From Buttiauxella agrestis (lineage in GTDB: Bacteria > Pseudomonadota > Gammaproteobacteria > Enterobacterales > Enterobacteriaceae): a stretch of 64,000 bases of DNA. Made by a program: the position numbers and the translations under genes. Under the pieces are notes generated by a model, which saw nothing but the letters and a program-made list of their open reading frames with translations, had not been told where the DNA came from and made no database searches. The stretch spans positions 62,001 through 126,000 of the forward strand of contig NZ_UIGI01000002.1 in the NCBI RefSeq assembly GCF_900446255.1, given 5' to 3'. The first letter of the stretch is position 1. Each line of letters begins with the position of its first letter. This document shows positions 43,041 to 52,626 of this stretch, one piece after another.

Positions 43041-44834
43041 TCAATCGTTTTTTTCTATCTGCTTAGGTCGTGTCAGGGCGCTCTCTGCCTCGATAACCAT
43101 TTCAGGTGCGCACTCATTTAAGAAATACGAAGGTGCCCCATACCATAATACATAAAGTTCCTTTTCTGCTCTGGTACAACCTACATATAACAACCGGCGT
43201 TCCTCTTCTATTAACTCAGTTCCGACACATTTTGGATTTGGAATCTGCTCTGATGTACAACTCAGAATAATTACTTTTTTCCATTCAAGTCCTTTCGATC
43301 CGTGTAATGTCGAGAGGACCACCTTGTCTGGTGTGTACTCTTTATTATTTTTCTTGGTCCCAAGACACAACCCAGCAGCCCGATTGATCATCTTATCCCA
43401 ACCATCCCTTTCGGCCCACTGCTGGCAAGTATCTATCGCCACCCGAGTTATTGACTGCCCTCCTTTAGCCGAAACCATTTTGATGAATGCATTTTCCATC
43501 CACTTTATTAAATTTTGTATTCTCTTGGCTATTTCAGCCTTATCTCTTGTGTCAGTTATAAAGCGGGAGAAGTTTTTATGGATTGATTTAACAGCGACAC
43601 TGCTTTCTTCGGGTAACGGCAGCATGTCAAAAGTTACTTTTTTTCCGGCCATTCTACTGGCTACTTCATCAAGGACTTGTTCATCCTCACCGAATAATGC
43701 CAGCACTCGCTTCATGAGCCTTTTATCATAGGGATGTCGGAAAAATGCCATCAGATGCAGGACATCGCTACTTTCCTTCTCATCCCAAAATGATTTACCG
43801 CCGTACCTTATCGTTTCCTGGCTGAGGATGTTCTCTACCTTGTCCAGGTGAGCGTTGCCTCTGCTGAGGATGGCCCAGCCATAAGGGTCTTGGTCTATCA
43901 ACTCCACAATCCCCTGTAACTGTTCCTCCATGGACCGGTAGCAAAAGAAAGTTACTTTTCCCCCGCCCTCCTTTCCCGATTGAAGCTCTTTCGTATAACG
44001 GTAATTATTGTGCTGTATCAGTGTATCTGCGAACGAAAGAATCTCCGGCTCACATCGAAAACAGGTATTTAGATAAAATACATTCGGGGTGAAGTTTTTT
44101 TCGAACATCTGAAAGATTTTAACCCCTCCGGATGACCTGAATGAATAGATGGCCTGGTCATCATCACCCACGATACTGGTATGGATACCTCTCCGGGTGT
44201 GCTGGCTTATCCATGAGAACTGTATCGAATCGGTGTCCTGTACCTCATCAACTATTAGATGGGTAAGGTTTAACGGTCGTATCATTCCTGAGTTTAACTG
44301 GCTGGTTACGTATTTTGACAGGGCATTAAAATCCGCCACACCATCTTTCTGGCACAGCTTCTGATAAGTATTAAACAAGTTAATTTGCAGGGAGGAAAAC
44401 TTGATAGCGACAACATCATGGTCTGTTTCCCTTCCTATAGCGTCAATCGCAAACTCGGCTGCACTTAGATCCATCGAAATACCTGCGTGATTGATAGCGC
44501 GGTGGATCATAGACCGCAAGGCACTTCCAATTAGCAATCGTCCATTCCATTTCATTTCATCCAACTGCATTTTCACAAACCCGTGAAAAGTATTTATTTT
44601 TATTCGGTCCAGTTTTTCTTCAGTCAGTTTTTTCTTCAGCTTTTCTGACAGTGAGTCAGCTGCGGCTCTAGTGAACGTTACCATTCCAATTCTTGCATAC
44701 GGAAAACGATTAAGTATCTCAGCCACCCCCTCAATCATCGTGAACGACTTACCGCTCCCGGGCGCAGCGATCACCATATTGTTAGCACTCATATTGTTAA
44801 TAATTTTCTTCTGACCAGGGCTGGCAGTGCTCAT
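43041..44834 (-). CDS. trhI: UvrD/Rep-type superfamily 1 helicase, TrhI-like
   Basis: 597 residues with a full SF1A motif set: AAPGSGKSFT (motif I, about residue 24), VDEVQDTD (II), VGDDDQAIYSFRSS (III), STLHGSKGLEWKKV (V) and YVGCTRAEKELYV (VI). IncHI plasmids carry such a helicase next to trhN, where it is called TrhI. Two AAAGTTACTTT sites lie inside the gene (43630, 43948), each coding K-V-T-F. GGAGG precedes the ATG. It reads toward the array and is divergent from the lipoprotein gene. Confidence 0.9.
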   Translation of the reverse strand: MSTASPGQKKIINNMSANNMVIAAPGSGKSFTMIEGVAEILNRFPYARIGMVTFTRAAADSLSEKLKKKLTEEKLDRIKINTFHGFVKMQLDEMKWNGRLLIGSALRSMIHRAINHAGISMDLSAAEFAIDAIGRETDHDVVAIKFSSLQINLFNTYQKLCQKDGVADFNALSKYVTSQLNSGMIRPLNLTHLIVDEVQDTDSIQFSWISQHTRRGIHTSIVGDDDQAIYSFRSSGGVKIFQMFEKNFTPNVFYLNTCFRCEPEILSFADTLIQHNNYRYTKELQSGKEGGGKVTFFCYRSMEEQLQGIVELIDQDPYGWAILSRGNAHLDKVENILSQETIRYGGKSFWDEKESSDVLHLMAFFRHPYDKRLMKRVLALFGEDEQVLDEVASRMAGKKVTFDMLPLPEESSVAVKSIHKNFSRFITDTRDKAEIAKRIQNLIKWMENAFIKMVSAKGGQSITRVAIDTCQQWAERDGWDKMINRAAGLCLGTKKNNKEYTPDKVVLSTLHGSKGLEWKKVIILSCTSEQIPNPKCVGTELIEEERRLLYVGCTRAEKELYVLWYGAPSYFLNECAPEMVIEAESALTRPKQIEKND

Positions 44835-45007
44835 TCGTCCTCCTTCAAATCGAGGTGACAGTATAACTAGAACCTAAGGCAGATTTTTACGTTTTAGATA
44901 CGTTAATCCACTGATTAAAAATCAAATTTTGTTATCCAAAGGGTATTAGGTTTTTTGGGTTCTATGGAATACTAAGCACATCTAAAGACAACAAGAAGGT
45001 AACAGCA

Positions 45008-45883
45008 ATGAAACTTAACCAATCACTTTCTCTGGCTTTCGTTCTCACTTCATCTGCATTGATGGCCGGTTGTGCATCAAATGTTGGAAAGACCCCAGAT
45101 ACAGCCCAAAAGTCGAATTCCCATGGTTTTTATTGGACGGCAAATCCGGCTGATTCTGTCGCTAAAAACGCGTATTCGCTCGCAGGTGTCGATGTTTCAT
45201 TTGCGGATTCCGAGATCAAACCCGGTAGCTCTGATGAAGCTGGCATCTCCAAATACCTTATGAATGGTGCAATGGGGGCAGTAACTGGAGGGTTGTCCGG
45301 TTTAAGCATCATGACGTTAGGCTCTTTATATAGCAAAGAAGATGCTGAGTTCATTAGTACCGAACAGTTTGTCGCCTTTGTTCCTAATCCAAATAACTTA
45401 CCTTACGATGATCCTTCGCTCGTAAAGGAAGGTGCTCGTTATACATTTAACTTTGTAAAGGATAGTTCTGCGAAACGTGGATTTAACGCTGATAAACAAG
45501 TTAAAGCAGTTGACGAGTGCGTGATTGAAATGTCAATGATGGCAAAATTCAATGAGTGTGTTTTATCTTCCAAACCAACAAAAGATATTGCATTTGATAA
45601 GCGACTTTTTGAATTTCAAGCTATCAGGCCAGCAGTTGGTACAGAGCTTTTTCAATTAAAATTGCCTAAAGGAAATTATTCTGTCATTCGCTACGGTCTT
45701 ATTCAGACCACATGGGACAAAAGTTCTAAAGGGTATAATGGATTTATTATGAGAGCAGACTCGACATATACCGCCCCTCGTATGTTAGCAGTTTCAATCG
45801 ACGGAGCAGATTATTACTTGCTTAAAGGTGAACTAGGTAAAAAGGGTTACCCTGAAAAAACACTTATCAAAAAATTCTGGTAA
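45008..45883 (+). CDS. Lipoprotein, 291 aa
   Basis: Signal peptide with lipobox ALMAGC (Cys at about residue 22). Residues about 75-105 hold a glycine-rich stretch GAMGAVTGGLSGLSIMTLGS that may insert into membrane. The rest is a beta-rich domain. It is encoded opposite to the flanking trh genes and ends at a shared terminator with trhN. A role in the mating-pair channel or in exclusion is possible from position only. Confidence 0.75.
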   Translation: MKLNQSLSLAFVLTSSALMAGCASNVGKTPDTAQKSNSHGFYWTANPADSVAKNAYSLAGVDVSFADSEIKPGSSDEAGISKYLMNGAMGAVTGGLSGLSIMTLGSLYSKEDAEFISTEQFVAFVPNPNNLPYDDPSLVKEGARYTFNFVKDSSAKRGFNADKQVKAVDECVIEMSMMAKFNECVLSSKPTKDIAFDKRLFEFQAIRPAVGTELFQLKLPKGNYSVIRYGLIQTTWDKSSKGYNGFIMRADSTYTAPRMLAVSIDGADYYLLKGELGKKGYPEKTLIKKFW

Positions 45884-45895
45884 TTTCACAATATG

Positions 45896-45925
45896 TAAAA
45901 AGGGGCCAAGTTTGGCCCCTTTTTA
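45896..45925. terminator. Bidirectional terminator between the lipoprotein gene and trhN
   Basis: Stem AGGGGCCAA/TTGGCCCCT (45901-45909, 45912-45920) flanked by A5 and T5, so it works for both converging transcripts. Confidence 0.93.
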
Positions 45926-45931
45926 TTGTTA

Positions 45932-48900
45932 CTAATATTTTGGAAGTTGCTTTCCGGTTATTTGATCTACTGATGTTGAACCCACTTCACATATTGCCGG
46001 TCGAGGTAAATAGCTACAATCAACGTTAGCCTCCTGTATCGCCTGAGAGTTCTCCTGTTTAGCTTTAATCATATTATCCTCACCGCCCATTGATTCTTTA
46101 GCTCTTTCCGAAGGTAACTGATAATTCTCGTTTTTGAATGGCAAATTGGCCGTCACAGACTCCTCTGTGAATTTGCTGTACTGGTCCGGCACTTCTCCAA
46201 CCTGTACTGCATCATTAATCCATTCAGTTAAGTCGATTTTATCAAAGTCAAGCTGTTGAATTTGAGTTATTGACAACCCAACACATTTTTCAGCAATAGG
46301 ATCTATTCCTAATTGTGGATATGCCTGTTGCATAATTACACGCGACAGCATGGAGTTATAACAACACATGTCAGTAGCCTTTTTAACGCACTTCTTAGTA
46401 AAACCTATGTTTAAATATTTCACACAGCGTTCTGTATCAATTGTAAAGCAGGATTTCTGATTTTTATGGATACTTGCTTCCATTTCCTTTTGATCACAAG
46501 CAACCAGCATTTCCAGTAACATTTTGGTGACTTGATATGCTGTATAAATCCAGCCAATTACATTTAAGGCAAGCATGAAATTCGTTACCGCTGTTGAAAA
46601 TACCGCATTTTGAGCTGTTGACCTTGCAGCATCAAAAACGAAATCTCTTACCGCGCCTGGCAGAAGATCGTAAGCCTTATTCATCGCCATTTGTTTCAAT
46701 TGGCCCAGACCAAAACTTGTCATGGTTTCTTGTGCCAGCTGCCCGGTTCCACTTGCGCCACCTGACGCACCAGCAGAGCCAACAGTTCGACCCAGATTAC
46801 CGGCCACATTCTCATAAACACTGGTCAGAGAACTGGTGACGTTACTCCACATTTGCCCAACAGTTTTGCCTGCGGAAGCTGTCCATTCACCCACGGAGTT
46901 AGCCATAGATGCCCAGGAGCCTGTGTCCCCTCCGGTCCAATTGACAAGAGTACTATTTACGGCACTCCAGTTAGTATTTCGAATCATCGAACCGGCCAGC
47001 ATTATTGCTTCCAGGGAGCTTGCCGTTCCCTGCGGCGCTTCGCAGCAATCCGTCTTAGCCAGTCCATTAACAAAGCCTACTGAGCGCCCACACCATTCCT
47101 GTTTACCTTCGAATACAGAACAGGTGTTAGGATCGTTTGGGTCTGTACATTTAGCTTCACCCTGCATGTATTGGACCATGTTTGAGTACGCGATGACTTT
47201 GCCAAAGTCTTTGTTCTCTTCCTTCGGTCCTGTTTCACAGGTCCCTCCAGAACATGGGATCATCCCTACACAAGCATTGGTCTGAGATTCCACTTCACGC
47301 ACAACATCTTTACCTCTGTCGCAGGTGTACTTCTGCTCGTACATGTAGCAACTCTTAGTCCCTTCGTCGTACCAGCCTTCAGCACAAGTCTGGCTGTCCA
47401 TTACGCAGGCCGCATCATTCTTATATACCCCGCAAGCATCGGGCATATTCTTGATATCATCGTAGTTGTAGCAAAGGTCGTTACCTTCCTTATCTTTCAT
47501 AATTTTGCCACTGGCGTCATACGAGCAGATCTTTTCTTTAGCCAGGGGGTCGCAGAAGTATCCTTCCAGATTCGTCTTCCACGTCAGGAAGCCTTTATCC
47601 CCTTCATACAAAGGTTTTGCCATATTGAGAATATCGGCTGGTAAACGCTTAGTCCCTACGTCCATATCTGCAAAGCGGTCAAAACGGCAGAATGAGCTGG
47701 TATCTTTTACGGCGTCATAGCATCCCGCAGGCTCCTGGACATGCTTGTCTTCCAGTTTCATATTTTCAAAAGTTAATTCGACCTCGAAATACCCTTCCCC
47801 TTTACCGCCGACCCATACACGGGAGGCCATCGTCACTTCACGGTCTGGCTCGTTATAGACTGAGTTGCGAACCTTCTCGGTGATATCTATTGGCGCATTC
47901 AACTTCCATGACTTGTCCTGCTCCCAGCCACCCTTTGGAGCTTCATAATCATAATCCCGATAATCACCATCAATGTGCGCAAAAATTTGATTCCCATCCA
48001 AAGTTACCCTCATATGGTCATCCCACTCTGCGGCAACCACCCTAGCCGTTGCCAGCTTCGCATCTGGGTGAAACTTGAGTACCAGGGAGTTATCAAATAC
48101 ACCGTTCTGCCAGTAGTTATCATCCCTGCGGCCAAACCAGATTCTTACACAATTATCACCACAAACAGACAGGTCCCCGTTCCCACCCGAAATATAAACG
48201 GGCACAGTAAAATCTCGGGTTATTGTGCAAGAGTTGAAGTTGTCTTTTTTCGGGGAGTTGCAGTAGGACTCTTTGTAATCCGGGTAGTGAGTGGTAATTG
48301 TCTGCGTCTTTGTTTCTGTATTACAGTTCTGAAGCCAGTTACCCGTACCGGCTACTGCATTACCGATTTCATTACGGCCAGCATTAAACATCGGGTCGTT
48401 AGGTTTTACATTCGGGGCCGGATTGTCTTTATTCGCATTTACCAGAGTACGGTAAGCCACACCATCATAGCTCTGAGCTTCAAAAAGCTGGCTTTTCCGA
48501 TTCTTAATATCGTCTAGAAAACCGTCTTCATCTCCGTAGCGGCCACCAGCAGCAAACTTTGTGTCACTGTGCTTTTGTTCTGAGCTGAAAATCTCGCCGG
48601 TATTTGTTTTTGTGCCCGGAGTGGTAATGGCACTATTACTTATTGAAATATTTCCGCTCGCATCACGTGAAAGTTGCTTTGCCCCCTCTTTTGTATAACT
48701 CGAATTAATGGTTCCACCCGACATACTCGGCAGAGATACTGAGCGACCTATAGATTTACCGTCACTCGCAGCGTTACCCATCACACTTTCATTAGAGTTT
48801 GATGTTCCGTATTTTCCGACATTTAGATTTTGGGAGTCCGCCTTACCCGCATATTTGTCGGATATGTTGCCACTTAAATTTCCGCCAGATCCTGCATTTT

Positions 48901-49120
48901 TATACTTCTCCACGATGTCCTGGGCACTGGTCGGAGCGTTTCGGTTTGCATTGGGATTCGACAGGTTAAAGTTACTTTCCAGCTGGTCAAATATGGCATC
49001 TGCTGCGTATACTTTAGGCGTAGTGACCATATTGATCAGCGAAATATAAAATGCCCAGCTCAAGGTGTTTGTGACCAGTGAAACAGCAAGCGTCGAAGCG
49101 ATTACTTTTGTAAATTTCAC
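45932..49120 (-). CDS. trhN: Mating-pair stabilisation protein TraN/TrhN
   Basis: 1062 residues from a GTG at 49118-49120 with a strong AAGGAG. Signal peptide (about 1-39, ending KVYA). The first 250 residues are Ser/Asn/Gly-rich, then a long Cys-rich part (for example GWYDEGTKSCYMYEQKYTCDRGK, CSGGTCETG, DCCEAP) typical of TraN. A region with DQKEMEASIHKNQKSCF and KKCVKKATDMCCYNS carries the C-terminal disulfide cluster. In F-type systems TraN contacts recipient outer-membrane proteins. The order trhU-trhN matches IncHI. Spacing to trhU is 13 nt. Confidence 0.93.
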   Translation of the reverse strand: MKFTKVIASTLAVSLVTNTLSWAFYISLINMVTTPKVYAADAIFDQLESNFNLSNPNANRNAPTSAQDIVEKYKNAGSGGNLSGNISDKYAGKADSQNLNVGKYGTSNSNESVMGNAASDGKSIGRSVSLPSMSGGTINSSYTKEGAKQLSRDASGNISISNSAITTPGTKTNTGEIFSSEQKHSDTKFAAGGRYGDEDGFLDDIKNRKSQLFEAQSYDGVAYRTLVNANKDNPAPNVKPNDPMFNAGRNEIGNAVAGTGNWLQNCNTETKTQTITTHYPDYKESYCNSPKKDNFNSCTITRDFTVPVYISGGNGDLSVCGDNCVRIWFGRRDDNYWQNGVFDNSLVLKFHPDAKLATARVVAAEWDDHMRVTLDGNQIFAHIDGDYRDYDYEAPKGGWEQDKSWKLNAPIDITEKVRNSVYNEPDREVTMASRVWVGGKGEGYFEVELTFENMKLEDKHVQEPAGCYDAVKDTSSFCRFDRFADMDVGTKRLPADILNMAKPLYEGDKGFLTWKTNLEGYFCDPLAKEKICSYDASGKIMKDKEGNDLCYNYDDIKNMPDACGVYKNDAACVMDSQTCAEGWYDEGTKSCYMYEQKYTCDRGKDVVREVESQTNACVGMIPCSGGTCETGPKEENKDFGKVIAYSNMVQYMQGEAKCTDPNDPNTCSVFEGKQEWCGRSVGFVNGLAKTDCCEAPQGTASSLEAIMLAGSMIRNTNWSAVNSTLVNWTGGDTGSWASMANSVGEWTASAGKTVGQMWSNVTSSLTSVYENVAGNLGRTVGSAGASGGASGTGQLAQETMTSFGLGQLKQMAMNKAYDLLPGAVRDFVFDAARSTAQNAVFSTAVTNFMLALNVIGWIYTAYQVTKMLLEMLVACDQKEMEASIHKNQKSCFTIDTERCVKYLNIGFTKKCVKKATDMCCYNSMLSRVIMQQAYPQLGIDPIAEKCVGLSITQIQQLDFDKIDLTEWINDAVQVGEVPDQYSKFTEESVTANLPFKNENYQLPSERAKESMGGEDNMIKAKQENSQAIQEANVDCSYLPRPAICEVGSTSVDQITGKQLPKY

Positions 49121-49133
49121 GCTAACTCCTTGA

Positions 49134-50198
49134 TTATGGTATAAATCTTACACAACAGTCGTTATAACGCCAAAGCATATAAACGTAGTTATCTATTCCA
49201 ATTTTCTTTCTTCCGCCTTTCAATGTTGACCAGTCATGAACCGAATCACCAAGCCGGTGACAACAATCCGGGCCATCGGCTTCAGGTGTTGGATATAACA
49301 TCGAGAGTCGGTACTGAGATCGGGGGGTGAAATACTCCCAGGACTTTTTGCACATTGCATCAGCACCCATGGTTCGCATCAACATTCCCTGCCGGTGCAG
49401 TTTTGTGAGTAGTCTTTGGGTGATTAACGAACTGGTTCTGACCGCATCATCATTTGCATATACGTGCCCCGTAAGTGGATATAGATTTCCATCACAACCG
49501 GCACAGAAGTAAGCTCCGAGGTTATCTTTCCCCGCAGTTACGGCCACACAATCAGCAGCACAGACCATAGACGCAATAGGGTTAGCAAAAACCACTGCTT
49601 CCGGGTTCAGAACAAGCGTGAGCAGGTCGCTTTCCCACATCGGGTCAACCTCACTGATGTAGGTCAAGCTGGCGTCGATATAAGGTTCCGCAGTACATTC
49701 ACCAATAATCAAAAGCTTCAGCATCGTCATAATGGGAAATTCCCATAAATGCACATCGTAGAAACCAGCTTCAGTTGCCGTCATTGGTTGATTTGTATTA
49801 CTTTTACCTAAATCGAACTGGGACTTTTGAAGCATCGTCCCTTCAAGAAATGGGCTACACCAGGGGCTTTTTACCACCTCTACAATCTTCACCGGCTGGA
49901 AAAAACTTAATTGCCAGCCGACTTCAGGTATACCGTTCTGGTCGGTACAGTAACAACCCGGGCGTGATGGAGCTGCGCCTTCAGGAGCTGCACCCACTCC
50001 CATGATCCTCATCGGGAAAATACAGCTCCAGCAGATGTTTTTAATCAAGCCCTGCCATACACCAGCACTCTGGCACATGGCACCGTTTGCCACGCCATTC
50101 CCCGCAGCAAAAACGATTGTGGGTAGTGATAGTGTTAGCAAAATTGAAACGGCTAATTCCAAAAGTAGCTTTTTAAATTTATTCACCGAAATTCCCAC
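49134..50198 (-). CDS. trhU: Conjugal transfer protein TraU/TrhU
   Basis: 354 residues. The annotated start is a GTG at 50196-50198 overlapping the stop of the upstream small gene (TAGTG); an inner GTG four codons on is an alternative. Signal peptide (AVSILLTLSLPTIVFA). Cys-rich with WSCIFPMRIMGVG, GCYCTDQNG, CAADCVAVTAGK, and DGPDCCHRLGDSVHDW, all TraU hallmarks. TraU acts in the periplasm for DNA transfer. Confidence 0.94.
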   Translation of the reverse strand: MGISVNKFKKLLLELAVSILLTLSLPTIVFAAGNGVANGAMCQSAGVWQGLIKNICWSCIFPMRIMGVGAAPEGAAPSRPGCYCTDQNGIPEVGWQLSFFQPVKIVEVVKSPWCSPFLEGTMLQKSQFDLGKSNTNQPMTATEAGFYDVHLWEFPIMTMLKLLIIGECTAEPYIDASLTYISEVDPMWESDLLTLVLNPEAVVFANPIASMVCAADCVAVTAGKDNLGAYFCAGCDGNLYPLTGHVYANDDAVRTSSLITQRLLTKLHRQGMLMRTMGADAMCKKSWEYFTPRSQYRLSMLYPTPEADGPDCCHRLGDSVHDWSTLKGGRKKIGIDNYVYMLWRYNDCCVRFIP

Positions 50199-50329
50199 TA
50201 TGACTTAATGAATGAAACACTGCTGTTCACAGCTTCTATAAACTTGCTGAAATATTCACTCATCTGACTCGGGTATGTGAGGGTCAGCCAGGTTGCGAAT
50301 ATTGCACCGATTATGAATCCGAATTTCAT
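50198..50329 (-). CDS. Small membrane or secreted protein, 43 aa
   Basis: ATG at 50327-50329, overlapping nothing upstream (the trhW stop is at 50331) and ending TAG at 50198-50200 over the trhU GTG. Product MKFGFIIGAIFATWLTLTYP... has one hydrophobic helix and a short polar tail. Packed between trhW and trhU with direct stop/start coupling to trhU. Confidence 0.6.
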   Translation of the reverse strand: MKFGFIIGAIFATWLTLTYPSQMSEYFSKFIEAVNSSVSFIKS

Positions 50330-50330
50330 A

Positions 50331-51842
50331 TCATTCCCCTTGATTAGTTTTTACTGAACCAATACCACGCACTTCAGCCTCACTAAATTGAACAACACGG
50401 AATTTATCCTTGTCATTCTCAATGAGTACTGGAGTGGTTTTAATATGAAAGCGGCTAATGATCTGCTCATTAACTTTAAATACTTTTCCATTAAATTTTT
50501 CACGCAGGTCATTCAGATCCTCCCAACCATTATCCTGGTTAAGACGAGTGAACATCGGCATGACCTTGCCTGCACCGAGTCGGGATTTATATTGCTTCTC
50601 AGCCCATTCAACTTGTTCTGGCTGAAGTGGGTCAAATACAAGCATTGTTAAATTTTGAGGGAATCGCCCAAGAGGGTTAATTAACTCACCTGCATAAGCG
50701 ATTACTCTTCCCTGCTTGTCTTTTACATCCTGAGTCACCTTAACAGTCGGATCAATCAACCACTCCTTGTGCTCAGCTGCTGGCGGGAGGTTTATCATCC
50801 ACTGATTTTTCCAGGTGTCAGCTAGCGCTCTTTTCTTGGCCCCGTCCCAGTCATATTTGTCGGCCCTTTCTTCGAGCTCGACAATAATACTTTTCTCTTC
50901 GACCGGATAACTATTACCGGCCATTGGGAATAGGTCCTGATTTGGATTCTTCTCAAGTTCACGTTTGAAATAATCCAGATTGAATGTGCCCACCATTTTG
51001 GCATAGCGGTTTTTTTCACGTAATATAACTGTCGGGACCTGGCTAATCTGATTTTGACTAAAGCTATCAGGATCAATTGTTATCAGTGGACCATCCTGAA
51101 GTTTAGCTTTAACGAGAAATTGATTGATTGCCGCCTGAGTTTCAGTCAGCCGAGTGGTCCCCTTTTTCAGTCCGTTAAAGACTACTCTGGCATTATGTTC
51201 GGATGCGGTTCTAAGAAGGTCTTCCATCACATAATCCGGCATGCTGAAAGAGGCAAAGATTGTAATACCGGACTCTGTAGAAAGTTCCTTTTCTCGATTG
51301 CTATCAATTTTCCTTTCAAAGTCTGCTGCTGTGATGCCCGAACTCCCGAACATTTTTTCGATATTTTTCGACTGGCCCCGCATGGCTTCAGGCTTATTCT
51401 GTACAGCTTCTAATGCATTATCATTTATCTGAGTGTTGGATTGGATCTCATCCCTTCTCTTGGTTATTTCCTCCAACGCCTCATTACTTGTCTGCTCTTC
51501 TCTGATCTTCTTTGTATGGTCGATTATTGACTGAATACTGTCTGCGGCCATTCCAGGCACATAACCATGGTTAACAGAGGACCCGAGGATATCTTGTTTC
51601 TTGAGCGCTCCAGCCTGTGCTTTGTACTTCTCGATTTCAGGCGAAGATAATTCACCGGCTGGCTGTAACGCTGACATTTCGGCAACTGATTGCCCTCTGG
51701 AGCTTAACGCACTGGACTGCTGTGCAATGCTTTCAGCATCTTGCTGATATTGCTCATTCGTAGCGATTGCACCCGCAGAAAGGGATAAAGAAAGAATTGC
51801 TAACGTGACTTTATTTTTCGTTCTTGATTTAAAAAATGGCAT
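50331..51842 (-). CDS. trhW: TrbC-TraW fusion, TrhW-like pilus assembly protein
   Basis: 503 residues. Signal peptide (TLAILSLSLSAGAIA), a charged helical linker, then a TrbC-type thioredoxin-like part (FASFSMPDYVMEDLLRTASEHNARVVFNGL..., about 200-300), then a TraW part (GELINPLGRFPQNLTMLVFDP..., about 385-480). In F plasmids these are two genes that act together in pilus assembly; IncHI TrhW is known as a fusion. The start overlaps the end of trhF by 14 nt. Confidence 0.9.
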   Translation of the reverse strand: MPFFKSRTKNKVTLAILSLSLSAGAIATNEQYQQDAESIAQQSSALSSRGQSVAEMSALQPAGELSSPEIEKYKAQAGALKKQDILGSSVNHGYVPGMAADSIQSIIDHTKKIREEQTSNEALEEITKRRDEIQSNTQINDNALEAVQNKPEAMRGQSKNIEKMFGSSGITAADFERKIDSNREKELSTESGITIFASFSMPDYVMEDLLRTASEHNARVVFNGLKKGTTRLTETQAAINQFLVKAKLQDGPLITIDPDSFSQNQISQVPTVILREKNRYAKMVGTFNLDYFKRELEKNPNQDLFPMAGNSYPVEEKSIIVELEERADKYDWDGAKKRALADTWKNQWMINLPPAAEHKEWLIDPTVKVTQDVKDKQGRVIAYAGELINPLGRFPQNLTMLVFDPLQPEQVEWAEKQYKSRLGAGKVMPMFTRLNQDNGWEDLNDLREKFNGKVFKVNEQIISRFHIKTTPVLIENDKDKFRVVQFSEAEVRGIGSVKTNQGE

Positions 51843-52356
51843 AGGTCGTCCCTATCACTGAAGTTAATTTAACTGTTCCCCAAAACCTTGAATCCCATGA
51901 GTGGTCTGTTTGACCGATGAGAAATACCTCCCCATCAGGGACTACTAATTCTCTCTCAATCAATTTGGGTGAAACCTGGTACTTGTGAGAGATACGCCTG
52001 GCGTTTGCCGCGTAAAACTTTGTGCCGTTGTATACGCCATCCATTGTGATGCGTAGTTTATCCCCACCAACCCCGGCCACAATTTTGATAACTTTCTCAC
52101 CTTCATTAATAAACCTGACGGTTTTCGGCATATTGAATGCAATGAGAGACCCCCTGCTCACTAACGTATTTGCATGGTCGATCATGTAAAAATCAGCTGG
52201 CAAACATCCATTCAACAACCCATAACCGAAGGAGAAACGGCTAAATACGAGCCAGGCAAAAAAAGCAATCAAGGCCAGATTTATCGGACCATATAGATCT
52301 AAATTCAACATCCCCCTAACCTTTGGAATGTATTTATCGACCGCTTTGATACTCAT
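51829..52356 (-). CDS. trhF: TraF-type signal peptidase-like protein TrhF
   Basis: 175 residues with one N-terminal membrane helix (INLALIAFFAWLVFSRF). The S26 peptidase core is visible: VIKIVAGVGGDKL (general-base Lys region) and HSWDSRFWGTV (box D/E S-x-D-S-R-Y-W-G like). Where TraF proteins have the catalytic Ser in S-[IL]-P-x-G-x-Y, this protein reads GCLPADFY, so the nucleophile appears to be Cys. It leads the trhF-trhW-trhU-trhN order. Confidence 0.82.
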   Translation of the reverse strand: MSIKAVDKYIPKVRGMLNLDLYGPINLALIAFFAWLVFSRFSFGYGLLNGCLPADFYMIDHANTLVSRGSLIAFNMPKTVRFINEGEKVIKIVAGVGGDKLRITMDGVYNGTKFYAANARRISHKYQVSPKLIERELVVPDGEVFLIGQTDHSWDSRFWGTVKLTSVIGTTYAIF

Positions 52357-52626
52357 GCTTCAGCCTTTTCCATTTCCTTGACTGAAACTATTATCACCTG
52401 TACGCATGCTCAAAATTTTCAGTTAGCCCCCTAATTTTTTGGCTTTATTTAAGGCTGTTATTTAATGCATCCGGAAAATGAAACCAGGAAACAACCTAAT
52501 ATGTGGGTGAATATTCCTATCGAGGGTTAGGTCATACAGCAAAAAAAAACCGCAACTATGAAAGTTGCGGCTCAATGACTGGTTTTGATTCTACCTGCCC
52601 TCACAGGCAGGCTTTAAATTACATAC
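52357..52626. other. Promoter-side gap of trhF and end of the Ig-like gene
   Basis: Holds the terminator at 52541-52570 and, nearer trhF, AT-rich sequence expected to carry the trh operon promoter. A second GC-rich stem CCTGCC/GGCAGG lies at about 52592-52612. Confidence 0.45.
52541..52570 (-). terminator. Rho-independent terminator of the Ig-like gene
   Basis: Stem CCGCAACT/AGTTGCGG (52550-52557, 52563-52570) followed on the minus strand by nine T. Confidence 0.93.

Noticed and set aside
46594-48517. Several plus-strand frames within 46.6-48.5 kb
   Set aside because: All are shadows of the Cys-rich trhN gene on the minus strand.
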